Assembly: GCF_030687535.1 (NCBI RefSeq)
Contig: NZ_CP117437.1
Coordinates: 3,307,501 to 3,371,500, forward strand
Source: Pseudomonas sp. FP2335
GTDB taxonomy: Bacteria; Pseudomonadota; Gammaproteobacteria; Pseudomonadales; Pseudomonadaceae
Direction: 5' to 3'
Length of the DNA: 64,000 nt
This document shows positions 43,203 through 50,813 of this stretch, in pieces. Below the pieces are notes generated by a model. That model was not told where the DNA came from and did no database searches. It worked only from the letters and a program-made list of their open reading frames with translations. Positions within the stretch are counted from its first letter, which is position 1. Each line of letters begins with the position of its first letter. Both the position numbers and the translations under genes were made by a program.

Positions 43203-43210
43203 AACAAAAA
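43203..43210 (+). promoter_or_regulatory. AAnAAnAA element before the BVMO operon
   Basis: AACAAAAA immediately precedes the CAGGAG ribosome site that serves the seven-codon leader frame. It fits the Hfq/Crc target pattern and lies within an A-rich leader from about 43194. Confidence 0.45.
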
Positions 43211-43224
43211 CAGGAGCACCGCAG

Positions 43225-43248
43225 ATGCCCACGAAGGACTGCCTATGA
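43225..43248 (+). CDS. Putative seven-codon leader peptide coupled to the BVMO gene
   Basis: ATG 43225 has an AGGAG ribosome site nine bases upstream and reads MPTKDCL before TGA 43246-43248, which overlaps the ATG of the monooxygenase (ATGA). The monooxygenase also has its own AAGGA. This could be a translational-coupling leader that conveys Hfq/Crc repression to the operon, or a chance frame. Confidence 0.35.
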   Translation: MPTKDCL

Positions 43249-44777
43249 ATGCCCACGACGAGGTCATCGACATCGCCATCATCGGTTCCGGCTTTGCCGG
43301 CTTGTGCATGGCCATCAAGCTCAAGGAAGCCGGCTGGCGCGACTTCTTTATCGCCGAACAAGCCGACACCCTCGGCGGCACATGGCGTGACAACAGCTAC
43401 CCCGGTTGCGCCTGCGACGTGCAATCCCACGTGTATTCGTTTTCCTTTGCCCCCAACCCGGACTGGACCCGGCAGTTCGCGCCGCAAGCCGAGATCCGCG
43501 CCTACCTGGAGCAATGCGCCCGGCGTTATGAACTGGCGCCGTTCCTGCGTTTTGGCATGGGCCTTGAGCGCGCCGTGTTCGACGAGGCGCAACAACGCTG
43601 GCAACTGCGCTTCAGCAACGGCCGCCAGGTCAGCGCGCGCGTGCTGGTGTCGGGCATGGGCGGGTTGTCGCGTCCGGCACTGCCAGCGATCCCGGGGCTC
43701 GAGAGTTTCAAGGGCAAACGCTTCCACTCCCAGCAGTGGGACCACGACTACTCACTCAAAGGCAAACGCGTCGCGGTGATCGGCACCGGCGCCAGTGCCA
43801 TCCAGTTCGTGCCACAGATTGCGCCGCAGGTTGCCCATCTGGACCTGTTCCAGCGCACGCCGCCATGGATCATGCCCAAGCCGGACCGGGCGATCTCATC
43901 GCTAGAACGCTGGCTGTTCAAGCACCTGCCGTTCACCCAGCGTCTGGTCCGCGGCGCCTTCTATTGGGCGCTGGAAGGCCGTGTGGTGGGCTTTGCCCTG
44001 CATCCACGGTTAATGACCATGGTGCAAAAAATCGCCCAGCGCCACCTGCACCGGCAAGTGGCCCGCCCTTCCCTGCGCAAGACCCTGACGCCGGACTACA
44101 CCATCGGCTGCAAGCGCGTGCTGATCTCGAATGACTACTACCCGGCGCTGTCCCGCAGCAACGTCGAGGTGATCACCGACACCGTGCAGCGCATCGAAGC
44201 CGATGGCGTAGTCACCGCCAACGGCATCAAGCACCCGGCCGATTGCCTGATCTTCGGTACCGGTTTCCAGGCCACCGACCCACTGCCGCGCGACTGCATC
44301 ATCGGCCGTGGCGGCATCGACCTGCTGGACACCTGGCGCGATGGCGCCCATGCCTACAAAGGCACCACCGTGCCAGGCTATCCGAACCTGTTCCTGATCG
44401 TCGGCCCCAACACCGGCCTGGGGCACAACTCGATGATTCTGATGATCGAGGCCCAGGTGACTTACATCCTCGACGCCCTGCGGCAAATGCAGCGCCATCG
44501 CATCGCCAGCGTCGACGTCAAGCCCGCCGTGGAAGAGGTCTACAACCGCCAACTGCAAGACCGGCTCAAGCGCACCATCTGGAACACCGGCGGCTGCCAG
44601 AGCTGGTACCTCGACCCGCGCACCGGCAAGAACACCACCCTGTGGCCCGCTTCGACCTGGCGCTTCAAACAGGTCACCCGGCATTTCGCGCTCAAGGACT
44701 ACGTCGCCCAGTTGCTGCCGATCCAGGCGTCCGCCGTCACTGCGCCCCACGCCACCGTCGAAGGGAGCCTGTCATGA
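43245..44777 (+). CDS. Flavin-containing Baeyer-Villiger monooxygenase
   Basis: This 510-residue protein has an FAD Rossmann motif GSGFAGLCMA (about 14-23), the type I BVMO fingerprint FKGKRFHSQQW (about 155-165, FxGxxxHxxxW) and a second NADPH-binding dinucleotide motif VIGTGASA (about 178-185). It would convert aliphatic ketones to esters with NADPH and oxygen. I place the start at ATG 43245 (AAGGA six bases upstream). It forms an operon with the dehydrogenase that overlaps its stop, and is divergent from the esterase. Homologues include the BVMO of P. fluorescens DSM 50106 (from memory). Confidence 0.92.
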   Translation: MNAHDEVIDIAIIGSGFAGLCMAIKLKEAGWRDFFIAEQADTLGGTWRDNSYPGCACDVQSHVYSFSFAPNPDWTRQFAPQAEIRAYLEQCARRYELAPFLRFGMGLERAVFDEAQQRWQLRFSNGRQVSARVLVSGMGGLSRPALPAIPGLESFKGKRFHSQQWDHDYSLKGKRVAVIGTGASAIQFVPQIAPQVAHLDLFQRTPPWIMPKPDRAISSLERWLFKHLPFTQRLVRGAFYWALEGRVVGFALHPRLMTMVQKIAQRHLHRQVARPSLRKTLTPDYTIGCKRVLISNDYYPALSRSNVEVITDTVQRIEADGVVTANGIKHPADCLIFGTGFQATDPLPRDCIIGRGGIDLLDTWRDGAHAYKGTTVPGYPNLFLIVGPNTGLGHNSMILMIEAQVTYILDALRQMQRHRIASVDVKPAVEEVYNRQLQDRLKRTIWNTGGCQSWYLDPRTGKNTTLWPASTWRFKQVTRHFALKDYVAQLLPIQASAVTAPHATVEGSLS

Positions 44778-45664
44778 AATCTTTCAACGGCCGCGTGGCC
44801 GCAATCACCGGCGCCGCCTCCGGCATGGGCCGTGCGCTGGCCCTGGCGTTGGCACGGGAAGGTTGCCACCTGGCACTGGCAGACAAAAATGCCCAGGGCC
44901 TGGCGCAGACCGAGGCAATCATCAAGACCATGACGCTGGCGCCGATCACGCTCACCACGCAGGTGCTGGATGTGTCCGACCGCGAGGCCATGCAAGCCTG
45001 GGCCAGCGACACGTTCGCCCGGCACGGCCAGGTCAACCTGATCTTCAACAACGCCGGCGTGGCGCTGTCGAGCACCGTGGAAGGGGTCGACTACACCGAC
45101 CTGGAATGGATCGTCGGCATCAATTTCTGGGGCGTGGTGCACGGCACCAAGGCATTCCTGCCGTACCTCAAAGCCAGTGGCGATGGGCATGTGATCAACA
45201 CCTCGAGCGTGTTCGGCCTGTTCGCCCAGCCGGGCATGAGCGGCTACAACGCCACCAAGTTCGCCGTGCGCGGCTTTACCGAAGCCCTGCGCCAGGAACT
45301 CGACCTGCAACGCTGCGGTGTCTCGGCGACCTGCGTGCACCCCGGCGGCATCCGCACCGACATCTGCCGCAGCAGCCGCATCGACGCGAACATGACCGGC
45401 TTTCTGATTCACAGCGAGCAACAAGCCCGCGCCGACTTCGAGAAGCTGTTTATCACCGACGCCGACACGGCCGCCAAGGTGATCCTGCAAGGCGTACGCC
45501 GCAATAAGCGCCGCGTGTTGATCGGCCGAGACGCCTACTTTCTCGACCTGCTCGCCCGCTGCCTGCCGGCGGCCTACCAAGCGCTGGTGGTGTTCGCCAG
45601 CAAACGCATGGCCCCCAAACCGCGCACGCCGGTCCTGGAAACCAACGACGAGCCCCGTCTCTGA
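44774..45664 (+). CDS. Short-chain dehydrogenase/reductase (alcohol to ketone)
   Basis: This 296-residue SDR has TGAASGMG (about 12-19), NNAGV (about 93), catalytic Ser in NTSSVFG and YNATK (about 158-162), plus a C-terminal extension of about 60 residues after the core. Overlap with the BVMO gene (ATGA at 44774) indicates translational coupling and fits a role in oxidising a secondary alcohol to the ketone used by the BVMO. It resembles AdhF1, as recalled from P. fluorescens DSM 50106. The substrate range is inferred. Confidence 0.9.
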   Translation: MKSFNGRVAAITGAASGMGRALALALAREGCHLALADKNAQGLAQTEAIIKTMTLAPITLTTQVLDVSDREAMQAWASDTFARHGQVNLIFNNAGVALSSTVEGVDYTDLEWIVGINFWGVVHGTKAFLPYLKASGDGHVINTSSVFGLFAQPGMSGYNATKFAVRGFTEALRQELDLQRCGVSATCVHPGGIRTDICRSSRIDANMTGFLIHSEQQARADFEKLFITDADTAAKVILQGVRRNKRRVLIGRDAYFLDLLARCLPAAYQALVVFASKRMAPKPRTPVLETNDEPRL

Positions 45665-45679
45665 ACAGGAGCACACACC

Positions 45680-46513
45680 ATGCTGCCGATCCGTCGCGAC
45701 ATCCGCTTTGCCTTGCCCGCCGAACACATCAAGGACTGGCATGAACAAGGCCCGTTCATCACGCATTTTTTCAATGCGCTGTCACTGCTGTTTCCCCAGG
45801 GCGAACTGTTTTTCATGGACAGCGTGCGCCACTACCGCTCGCGCATCGACGATCCAGAGCTGAAACAGCAGATCCAGGGTTTTATCGGCCAGGAAGCCAT
45901 GCACAGCCGCGAACACGTGGCCTACAACGACCTGCTGCAAGCCGCCGGCCTGCCCGCGCACACCCTGGACCGACGCCTCAAGTTCATCCTCGACTGGCAG
46001 AAGAAACACTTCCCGCCGTCATTCAACCTGGCGATCACCATCGCCCTTGAGCACTACACCGCGATGCTCGCGGAGATCCTGCTCAGTGACCCGTCGCGTT
46101 TTGGCAACTCACTCAAGGGTTACCAACAGATGTGGTACTGGCACGCCCTCGAAGAAACCGAACACAAGGCCGTGGCCTTCGACGTGTGGTCCCGCGTAAT
46201 CAAGCCCGGCCCCAAGCGCTACCTGCTGCGCACCGGGACCATGCTGACGACCACGCTGTTCTTCTGGCTGGTGGTGTTCGATTTTCACCTGCGCCTGCTG
46301 ATTGCCGACCGCAAGGCCGGCGGGCACCTGAAGGGCTTCTGGCGCATGCTGAAGTTTCTGTATGGGCCAAAAGGCGTATTCCCACGGATGCTGCGGCCTT
46401 GGCTGGATTACTTCCGGCCAGGGTTTCACCCCTGGGACCACGACAACCGCGCCCGTCTGGAACGCATCGATGGACTGATCGAAGAGATCGAGCGTACCTA
46501 CACATCCACCTAG
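45680..46513 (+). CDS. Ferritin-like 'metal-dependent hydrolase' (PF10118 type)
   Basis: This 277-residue protein has the pattern of the predicted metal-dependent hydrolase family: FIGQEAMHSREH (about 72-83), IALEHYTAML (about 117-126) and HALEETEHKAVAFDVW (about 154-169). The spaced Glu/His residues fit a di-iron ferritin-like helix bundle. ACAGGAG lies upstream of ATG 45680, 15 bases past the SDR stop, so it is the third gene of the BVMO operon. Its reaction is unknown. It overlaps the convergent EAL gene by four bases. Confidence 0.86.
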   Translation: MLPIRRDIRFALPAEHIKDWHEQGPFITHFFNALSLLFPQGELFFMDSVRHYRSRIDDPELKQQIQGFIGQEAMHSREHVAYNDLLQAAGLPAHTLDRRLKFILDWQKKHFPPSFNLAITIALEHYTAMLAEILLSDPSRFGNSLKGYQQMWYWHALEETEHKAVAFDVWSRVIKPGPKRYLLRTGTMLTTTLFFWLVVFDFHLRLLIADRKAGGHLKGFWRMLKFLYGPKGVFPRMLRPWLDYFRPGFHPWDHDNRARLERIDGLIEEIERTYTST

Positions 46514-48585
46514 GGCTCGGCCAGGGCGGCGCGCTCACGTACAAACCCCGGCAACTGATCGCCCGGCAGCGCCTTGCTGAAATACCAGCCCTGGATAAAC
46601 AGCTCGCTGCCGGTATTCAAGAACGCCAACTGCTCGGCGGTCTCAACGCCTTCGACGACCACCCCCAGGTTCAACGCCTCGCAGAAGCGCAACATGCCGG
46701 TCAACACTTGAGCACCCTTGGGGTCGTGTTGGGCAACGACGAAGCTGCGGTCGATCTTGATGAAATCCACCGGAAACTGGTGCAGGTAGCTCAGAGCGGA
46801 AAACCCGGTACCGAAATCATCGATATACACCTTGGCGCCGATGGCCTGCAGCTTCTGGATGGTCTGGCGCGTGGCCTGGATGTCACTGACCAGGGCGTCC
46901 TCGGTGATTTCCACCGACACCTGGCCCCGGGCCTGGGCGAGGATCTTCACCAGGCGGTTGCCGTAGGCCGGGTCGGTCAGGGTCGCGCTGGAAATATTGA
47001 TCGTCATCGGTAACGCAAACCCCAGGGCCTGCCATTTCTGGTACTGGCGCACCGCCTCGGAGGCCACCCACACATCCACGTCCGGCATCAGGCGCGCCTG
47101 CGCCAGCCACTGCAGGAACTCCCACGGCGAATGCACCGTGCCGTGGCTGTCACGCGCGCGCATCAGGGCTTCGCAGCCGGTGCACAAGCCGGTCAGGGTC
47201 GACACTTGGGGTTGGTACTCGAGGTAGAACTCGTAGTCGCTGATCTGCTGGATACGGCTCAGCTCACTGGCCTGGCGTGCGAGGGCCTTGTGGGATGCGA
47301 GCACCGGGTCGGCTTCGAGCAGGCGGCCCTTTTCTTCAAGGCCGCGAAAGGTCATGTCCATCGAACGCAGGTACACCGTCCCGCCTTCGGCTGGCTGACG
47401 ATGGATCGCTCGCACATAGGGGGCGTAGACCAGCGTGCCCAGGCCCAGCAGCAGCACTTGCAGGACCACGGCCGCCATATCACCGTGGGTACTGAGGTAG
47501 GCGTTGAGCAGCACCGGCGAGGTGAACGGCACGCTGGCCACCGCCGGCATCACCCAGCCCAGTTGCACTGCGGTCAACGCGACCATCCCATTCAGGGCCG
47601 GTACCACCAGGAACGGAATGAACAAGCGCGGGTTGAGGATGATCGGCAAGCCAAACAACAGCACCTCACTGACGTTGAACAGTGACAGCGGCAGACTGGC
47701 AATCGCCAGCAACCGCATGGACTGGCTCTTGGAGAACAGCAGGATCGCCAGCAACAGGCACAGCGCACCGCCCGAACCGCCGATAAAGGCGAAGCTGCCG
47801 AGCAGTCCGCTGTTGAGCAGATACTTGATCGGCTCCCCGGCGGCCAACGCCGTGCCATTGAGCACCACGGCCTGGTCGAGCACATCGAACAGCGGTTGCA
47901 TGGCGTACACGCCGTGGATGCCAAAAAACCACAGCAGCGAATTCATCAGCGTCACGAACAAGCCGCTGCGGTAGGGCGAATCCAGGGCTTCAAGCACTTG
48001 CGGGCCCTGCAACTGGGCGACATAGGGAATCTGCAAAAGCAACGACAACGCCAGCACCAAGGCCAGCGCGGTGATTGCACCGGGCACCACCATATTGATG
48101 GTGCCTCGCAGGTTGTGCCCCACCAGGTCCTCGTTGACCAGGCGTGTCCAGCGCAAACGGTGCAACCAGGCAATTGCCGGCACATTGATCAGGGGCGAAG
48201 CAATCGCGATAAACAACACAAACGTGGCCGATGCCCGAGGGTACTCACGCAGGATGAAAGTCGCGATCACCACGTGGGCCAGGCACAGAAACGCAACGGG
48301 AAGCTGGGGCAAGCGGTACTGGATCGCCAGCATGTAGCCAATGGAAGCAGCCACCAGCAGCGGAATCACCGAGCTGATCTGGTTATGCAACCCGGCCAGT
48401 AAACTCACCACCTGCGCATCGAAACCCAGTACCCGGGCGCATTCGGACAGGATCAGAAACCCCGCCGATACCAGCAGGCATGGCAGGATCCACAACAATC
48501 CCTCGCGGATAGCACGCAATGACTCGGTGCTGGCCAAGGCGGCCAGACGCTGGGTGAAGAACAGCTTGAACAGCGTTTGCGCCAT
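46510..48585 (-). CDS. PTS EIIC-like membrane sensor fused to an EAL c-di-GMP phosphodiesterase
   Basis: This 691-residue protein has about ten membrane helices with EIIC-like sequence (about 20-405), then a cytoplasmic linker and an EAL domain (about 450-690). The catalytic signature is intact: CEALMR (about 470), EITEDAL, DDFGTG, KIDRSFV and VVEGVET. It should therefore hydrolyse c-di-GMP. No EIIA or EIIB phosphocarrier domain or conserved Cys is present, which suggests sensing of a carbohydrate or membrane state without phosphotransfer. ATG 48585 has GAGGGA six bases upstream; the frame extends to 48612. It is monocistronic and convergent with the PF10118 gene. Confidence 0.9.
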   Translation of the reverse strand: MAQTLFKLFFTQRLAALASTESLRAIREGLLWILPCLLVSAGFLILSECARVLGFDAQVVSLLAGLHNQISSVIPLLVAASIGYMLAIQYRLPQLPVAFLCLAHVVIATFILREYPRASATFVLFIAIASPLINVPAIAWLHRLRWTRLVNEDLVGHNLRGTINMVVPGAITALALVLALSLLLQIPYVAQLQGPQVLEALDSPYRSGLFVTLMNSLLWFFGIHGVYAMQPLFDVLDQAVVLNGTALAAGEPIKYLLNSGLLGSFAFIGGSGGALCLLLAILLFSKSQSMRLLAIASLPLSLFNVSEVLLFGLPIILNPRLFIPFLVVPALNGMVALTAVQLGWVMPAVASVPFTSPVLLNAYLSTHGDMAAVVLQVLLLGLGTLVYAPYVRAIHRQPAEGGTVYLRSMDMTFRGLEEKGRLLEADPVLASHKALARQASELSRIQQISDYEFYLEYQPQVSTLTGLCTGCEALMRARDSHGTVHSPWEFLQWLAQARLMPDVDVWVASEAVRQYQKWQALGFALPMTINISSATLTDPAYGNRLVKILAQARGQVSVEITEDALVSDIQATRQTIQKLQAIGAKVYIDDFGTGFSALSYLHQFPVDFIKIDRSFVVAQHDPKGAQVLTGMLRFCEALNLGVVVEGVETAEQLAFLNTGSELFIQGWYFSKALPGDQLPGFVRERAALAEP

Positions 48586-48979
48586 GACCCATCCCTCTGT
48601 CCATCGCTCCACGCCCCTGGAAAACAGGGTCGAAAATACCGCCTAACGCTACACGTCCTTAGGCCGGGAGCGAAAGTTTTTTAGCACGGCAACGCCAATT
48701 ATTGAGTTGTCGTTTGAATTGCCCTATTGCACCCGCCCCACTCATTCGACCAATTCATCCTTACCCCCTGTCGCCCGCTCTCCTGCCATGGCCCTCCAGG
48801 CGAATCTGCTCAAGCCCGCTATAGTCAATCCAAGGGCAGGTATTACCGCGTTTCTTTGGTCTCGCCGTAATGAGCCTGAGCACTACCATTAATTGGATTT
48901 TTGACTGGGGAGCGTCCCTGAGCCCGGGTCGATCGGTAATATCTGCGAGGAAATCGGCTTCAGGGAAAAGAGGGTCAAA
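48586..48979. other. Intergenic region between EAL gene and small membrane gene
   Basis: These 394 bases are a divergent region that should hold the promoters of both neighbouring genes. Short open frames at 48707-48892 and 48870-49055 lack a ribosome site and have unremarkable composition. I see no RNA gene or repeat. Confidence 0.5.
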
Positions 48980-49228
48980 ATGTCAGAAAAACCATCAGGA
49001 ACCGTGCGCCCGATACTGCTCTACGTATTGCTGTGGCTGTGTGGGGTTTCATTGATGTTGATGATCAAGGACGTGGTGGAACAATTTACCGGTCAACTCG
49101 GCGACGATTCGATGGACTTGGCCACCGTCCTGGTCGCGTACGTGCTGTTGTTTACGCTCAAACCCATCAGGCACTGGAATGACCGGCGCCTGCGCAAACA
49201 CTCCCGCCGCCGACAACTCGACCTGTAG
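48980..49228 (+). CDS. Small two-helix membrane protein
   Basis: This 82-residue protein has two hydrophobic helices (about 11-29 ILLYVLLWLCGVSLMLMI and 48-62 ATVLVAYVLLFTL) and a strongly basic tail (RHWNDRRLRKHSRRRQ), the look of an inner-membrane protein with a cytoplasmic positive end. ATG 48980 is preceded by GAGGG. I do not recognise a family. It is convergent with the T6SS kinase gene 75 bases away, so no functional link to the T6SS is implied. Confidence 0.75.
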   Translation: MSEKPSGTVRPILLYVLLWLCGVSLMLMIKDVVEQFTGQLGDDSMDLATVLVAYVLLFTLKPIRHWNDRRLRKHSRRRQLDL

Positions 49229-49302
49229 TGATCGGGCTTGCCCGCGCTGGGGGGCGAAGCCGCCCCAAACGGGCCGCCGCGGTGTTTCAGCAAGACCGCG
49301 GG

Positions 49303-50109
49303 TTACAGCCATCCATGATGTGGCGTGCGGCGGATCACGTTGCGCAATTCGGCGACCGTGATGGCGCGACGCTCGGGGTCGGCGGTCAGTGCGGTCTTCA
49401 GCGCCGGCCAGCATTGCCTCGGCCATTGCCGGGGGCGGTTTTGAATATCGGTAGCGCGACTGCCCTGCGCCAGTTCGTACAACAGGCACGCCACGCCATA
49501 CAGGTCGGCAGCGGCAGTCGGCACAGCGCCGTCGCGTAACTCCGGTGCGGCGTACGCCGGGGTCCATGCGTGGAAACGGTTGCGGCTCAGACTCGGCAAG
49601 CCCTGTTTCTGGCCATGGCCCAGACCGAAATCGAACAAGCGAACCCCCTCCTCGCCAAGCATCACATTGCCCGGCTTCAAATCACCGTGCAGCACGCCCT
49701 GCCCGTGGGCGTAAACCAACGCATCGAGCAATTGCACCGCCACGGGCTGCAACTCCCGCCAGGGCAGTCCGCCGGGACGCTCCAACAGCAGGCGGTCCAA
49801 AGTCATCCCGTGCAGCAACTCCAGGGTAAAAAGCGCGACCTGGCTGGCGGTATCGACCTCGAACGAAAACGCGCGGACGATCCGCTCATGGCGCAGGCTG
49901 CGGGTCAACGCAAACTCGCTGTACAACAGCACATGCGCATCGCTGGACTGGGTCAAACAGTCGCCCAGCAACTTCAACGCCACACGGGAACACGGCTCGC
50001 CAAATTGCTCGTGCAACAGATCGCGGGCGCGATACACGACGCCCATGCCACCGCGGCCCAGCTCCCGCTCCAACTGATACCGCCCGGCGAGCAGGCGTGC
50101 CTCGTTCAT
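49303..50109 (-). CDS. stk1: T6SS-associated Ser/Thr protein kinase (Stk1-type)
   Basis: This 268-residue kinase has GRGGMGVVYRARD (about 18-30), ALKLL (lysine about 47), HGDLKPGNVML (about 140-150) and DFGLG (about 157-161). It ends soon after the kinase fold, with no membrane or sensor domain, shorter than the multi-domain PpkA kinase of HSI-I. In HSI-II systems Stk1 acts with the phosphatase Stp1 and an FHA protein, all encoded here. ATG 50109 overlaps the phosphatase stop, and it is the last gene of the T6SS block. Confidence 0.9.
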   Translation of the reverse strand: MNEARLLAGRYQLERELGRGGMGVVYRARDLLHEQFGEPCSRVALKLLGDCLTQSSDAHVLLYSEFALTRSLRHERIVRAFSFEVDTASQVALFTLELLHGMTLDRLLLERPGGLPWRELQPVAVQLLDALVYAHGQGVLHGDLKPGNVMLGEEGVRLFDFGLGHGQKQGLPSLSRNRFHAWTPAYAAPELRDGAVPTAAADLYGVACLLYELAQGSRATDIQNRPRQWPRQCWPALKTALTADPERRAITVAELRNVIRRTPHHGWL

Positions 50110-50813
50110 GCCTGCACCACAACGGCCGTCAGGTCATCCCGGGCGGGCCCGCGCAACACTTGGCTGAACAAACGGTCCACCATCTGTTGCGGCGAACCGT
50201 GGCCGATGGCACTGCCCAGTTCGCAGTGACTGAGCGCCTGGTACAAGCCATCGCTGCAGAGTAGGAATACATCACCGGGACGCGTGCAAAGTTCCAGGAC
50301 CTCCAGCGCCAACGGCTCGCGCCCGCCCACCGCACGGGTCAAGGCTCTCGCATCCGGATGCGCCTGGGCCTGTTGGCGGTTGAGCTGCTGCTCGATCATC
50401 AAGCGCTCCTGCCAGGAGTGATCCCGCGACAACTGGTACAAACACTGCCCGCGCCACAGGTAACAACGGCTGTCGCCCGCCCACACGCAGGCGGCGCGAC
50501 GGCCCTCCAGCAGCAACGCGACGACCGTGCTGCCCATCCGGCCGTGTGCGCGCTGCACGCCCAACTGCCGGTCGAGCCGTTGCAGGCAGCGGCGCATCGA
50601 CTCGATCCGTTGCTCAAACGTGCCGCATTCGTTCAACCTGGCCAGAGTGTCGATGACTGCCTGGCTGGCAATATCGCCGGCCTGATGCCCACCCATGCCA
50701 TCGGCCACCGCCCAGCAGCCTTGCTGCGGGCAATCGAGAAACGCATCCTCGTTGCGCATTCGCTGCTTGCCACGCTGCGTACGCCCGGCGCTGTGCCAAG
50801 CCGCGTGCGTCAT
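50106..50813 (-). CDS. stp1: PP2C-type Ser/Thr phosphatase (Stp1-type)
   Basis: This 235-residue PP2C protein has the metal-binding acidic motifs RNEDAF (about 22-27), ADGMGGHQAGD (about 39-49), VWAGDSRCYLW (about 108-118) and SDGLYQAL (about 191). It would reverse phosphorylation by the adjacent kinase. I start it at ATG 50813, overlapping the tssM stop by four bases; an upstream in-frame ATG at 50843 lies inside tssM. It is coupled to tssM and the kinase gene. Confidence 0.92.
   Translation of the reverse strand: MTHAAWHSAGRTQRGKQRMRNEDAFLDCPQQGCWAVADGMGGHQAGDIASQAVIDTLARLNECGTFEQRIESMRRCLQRLDRQLGVQRAHGRMGSTVVALLLEGRRAACVWAGDSRCYLWRGQCLYQLSRDHSWQERLMIEQQLNRQQAQAHPDARALTRAVGGREPLALEVLELCTRPGDVFLLCSDGLYQALSHCELGSAIGHGSPQQMVDRLFSQVLRGPARDDLTAVVVQA

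Noticed and set aside
42971..43393. Long N-terminal extension of the esterase frame
   Set aside because: It would cross the divergent promoter and the BVMO start; ATG 42970 has a good ribosome site and the expected length.
44243..44773. Upstream extension of the SDR frame to 44243
   Set aside because: It overlaps the BVMO C-terminus with no domain content; the SDR glycine motif follows ATG 44774 at the normal distance.
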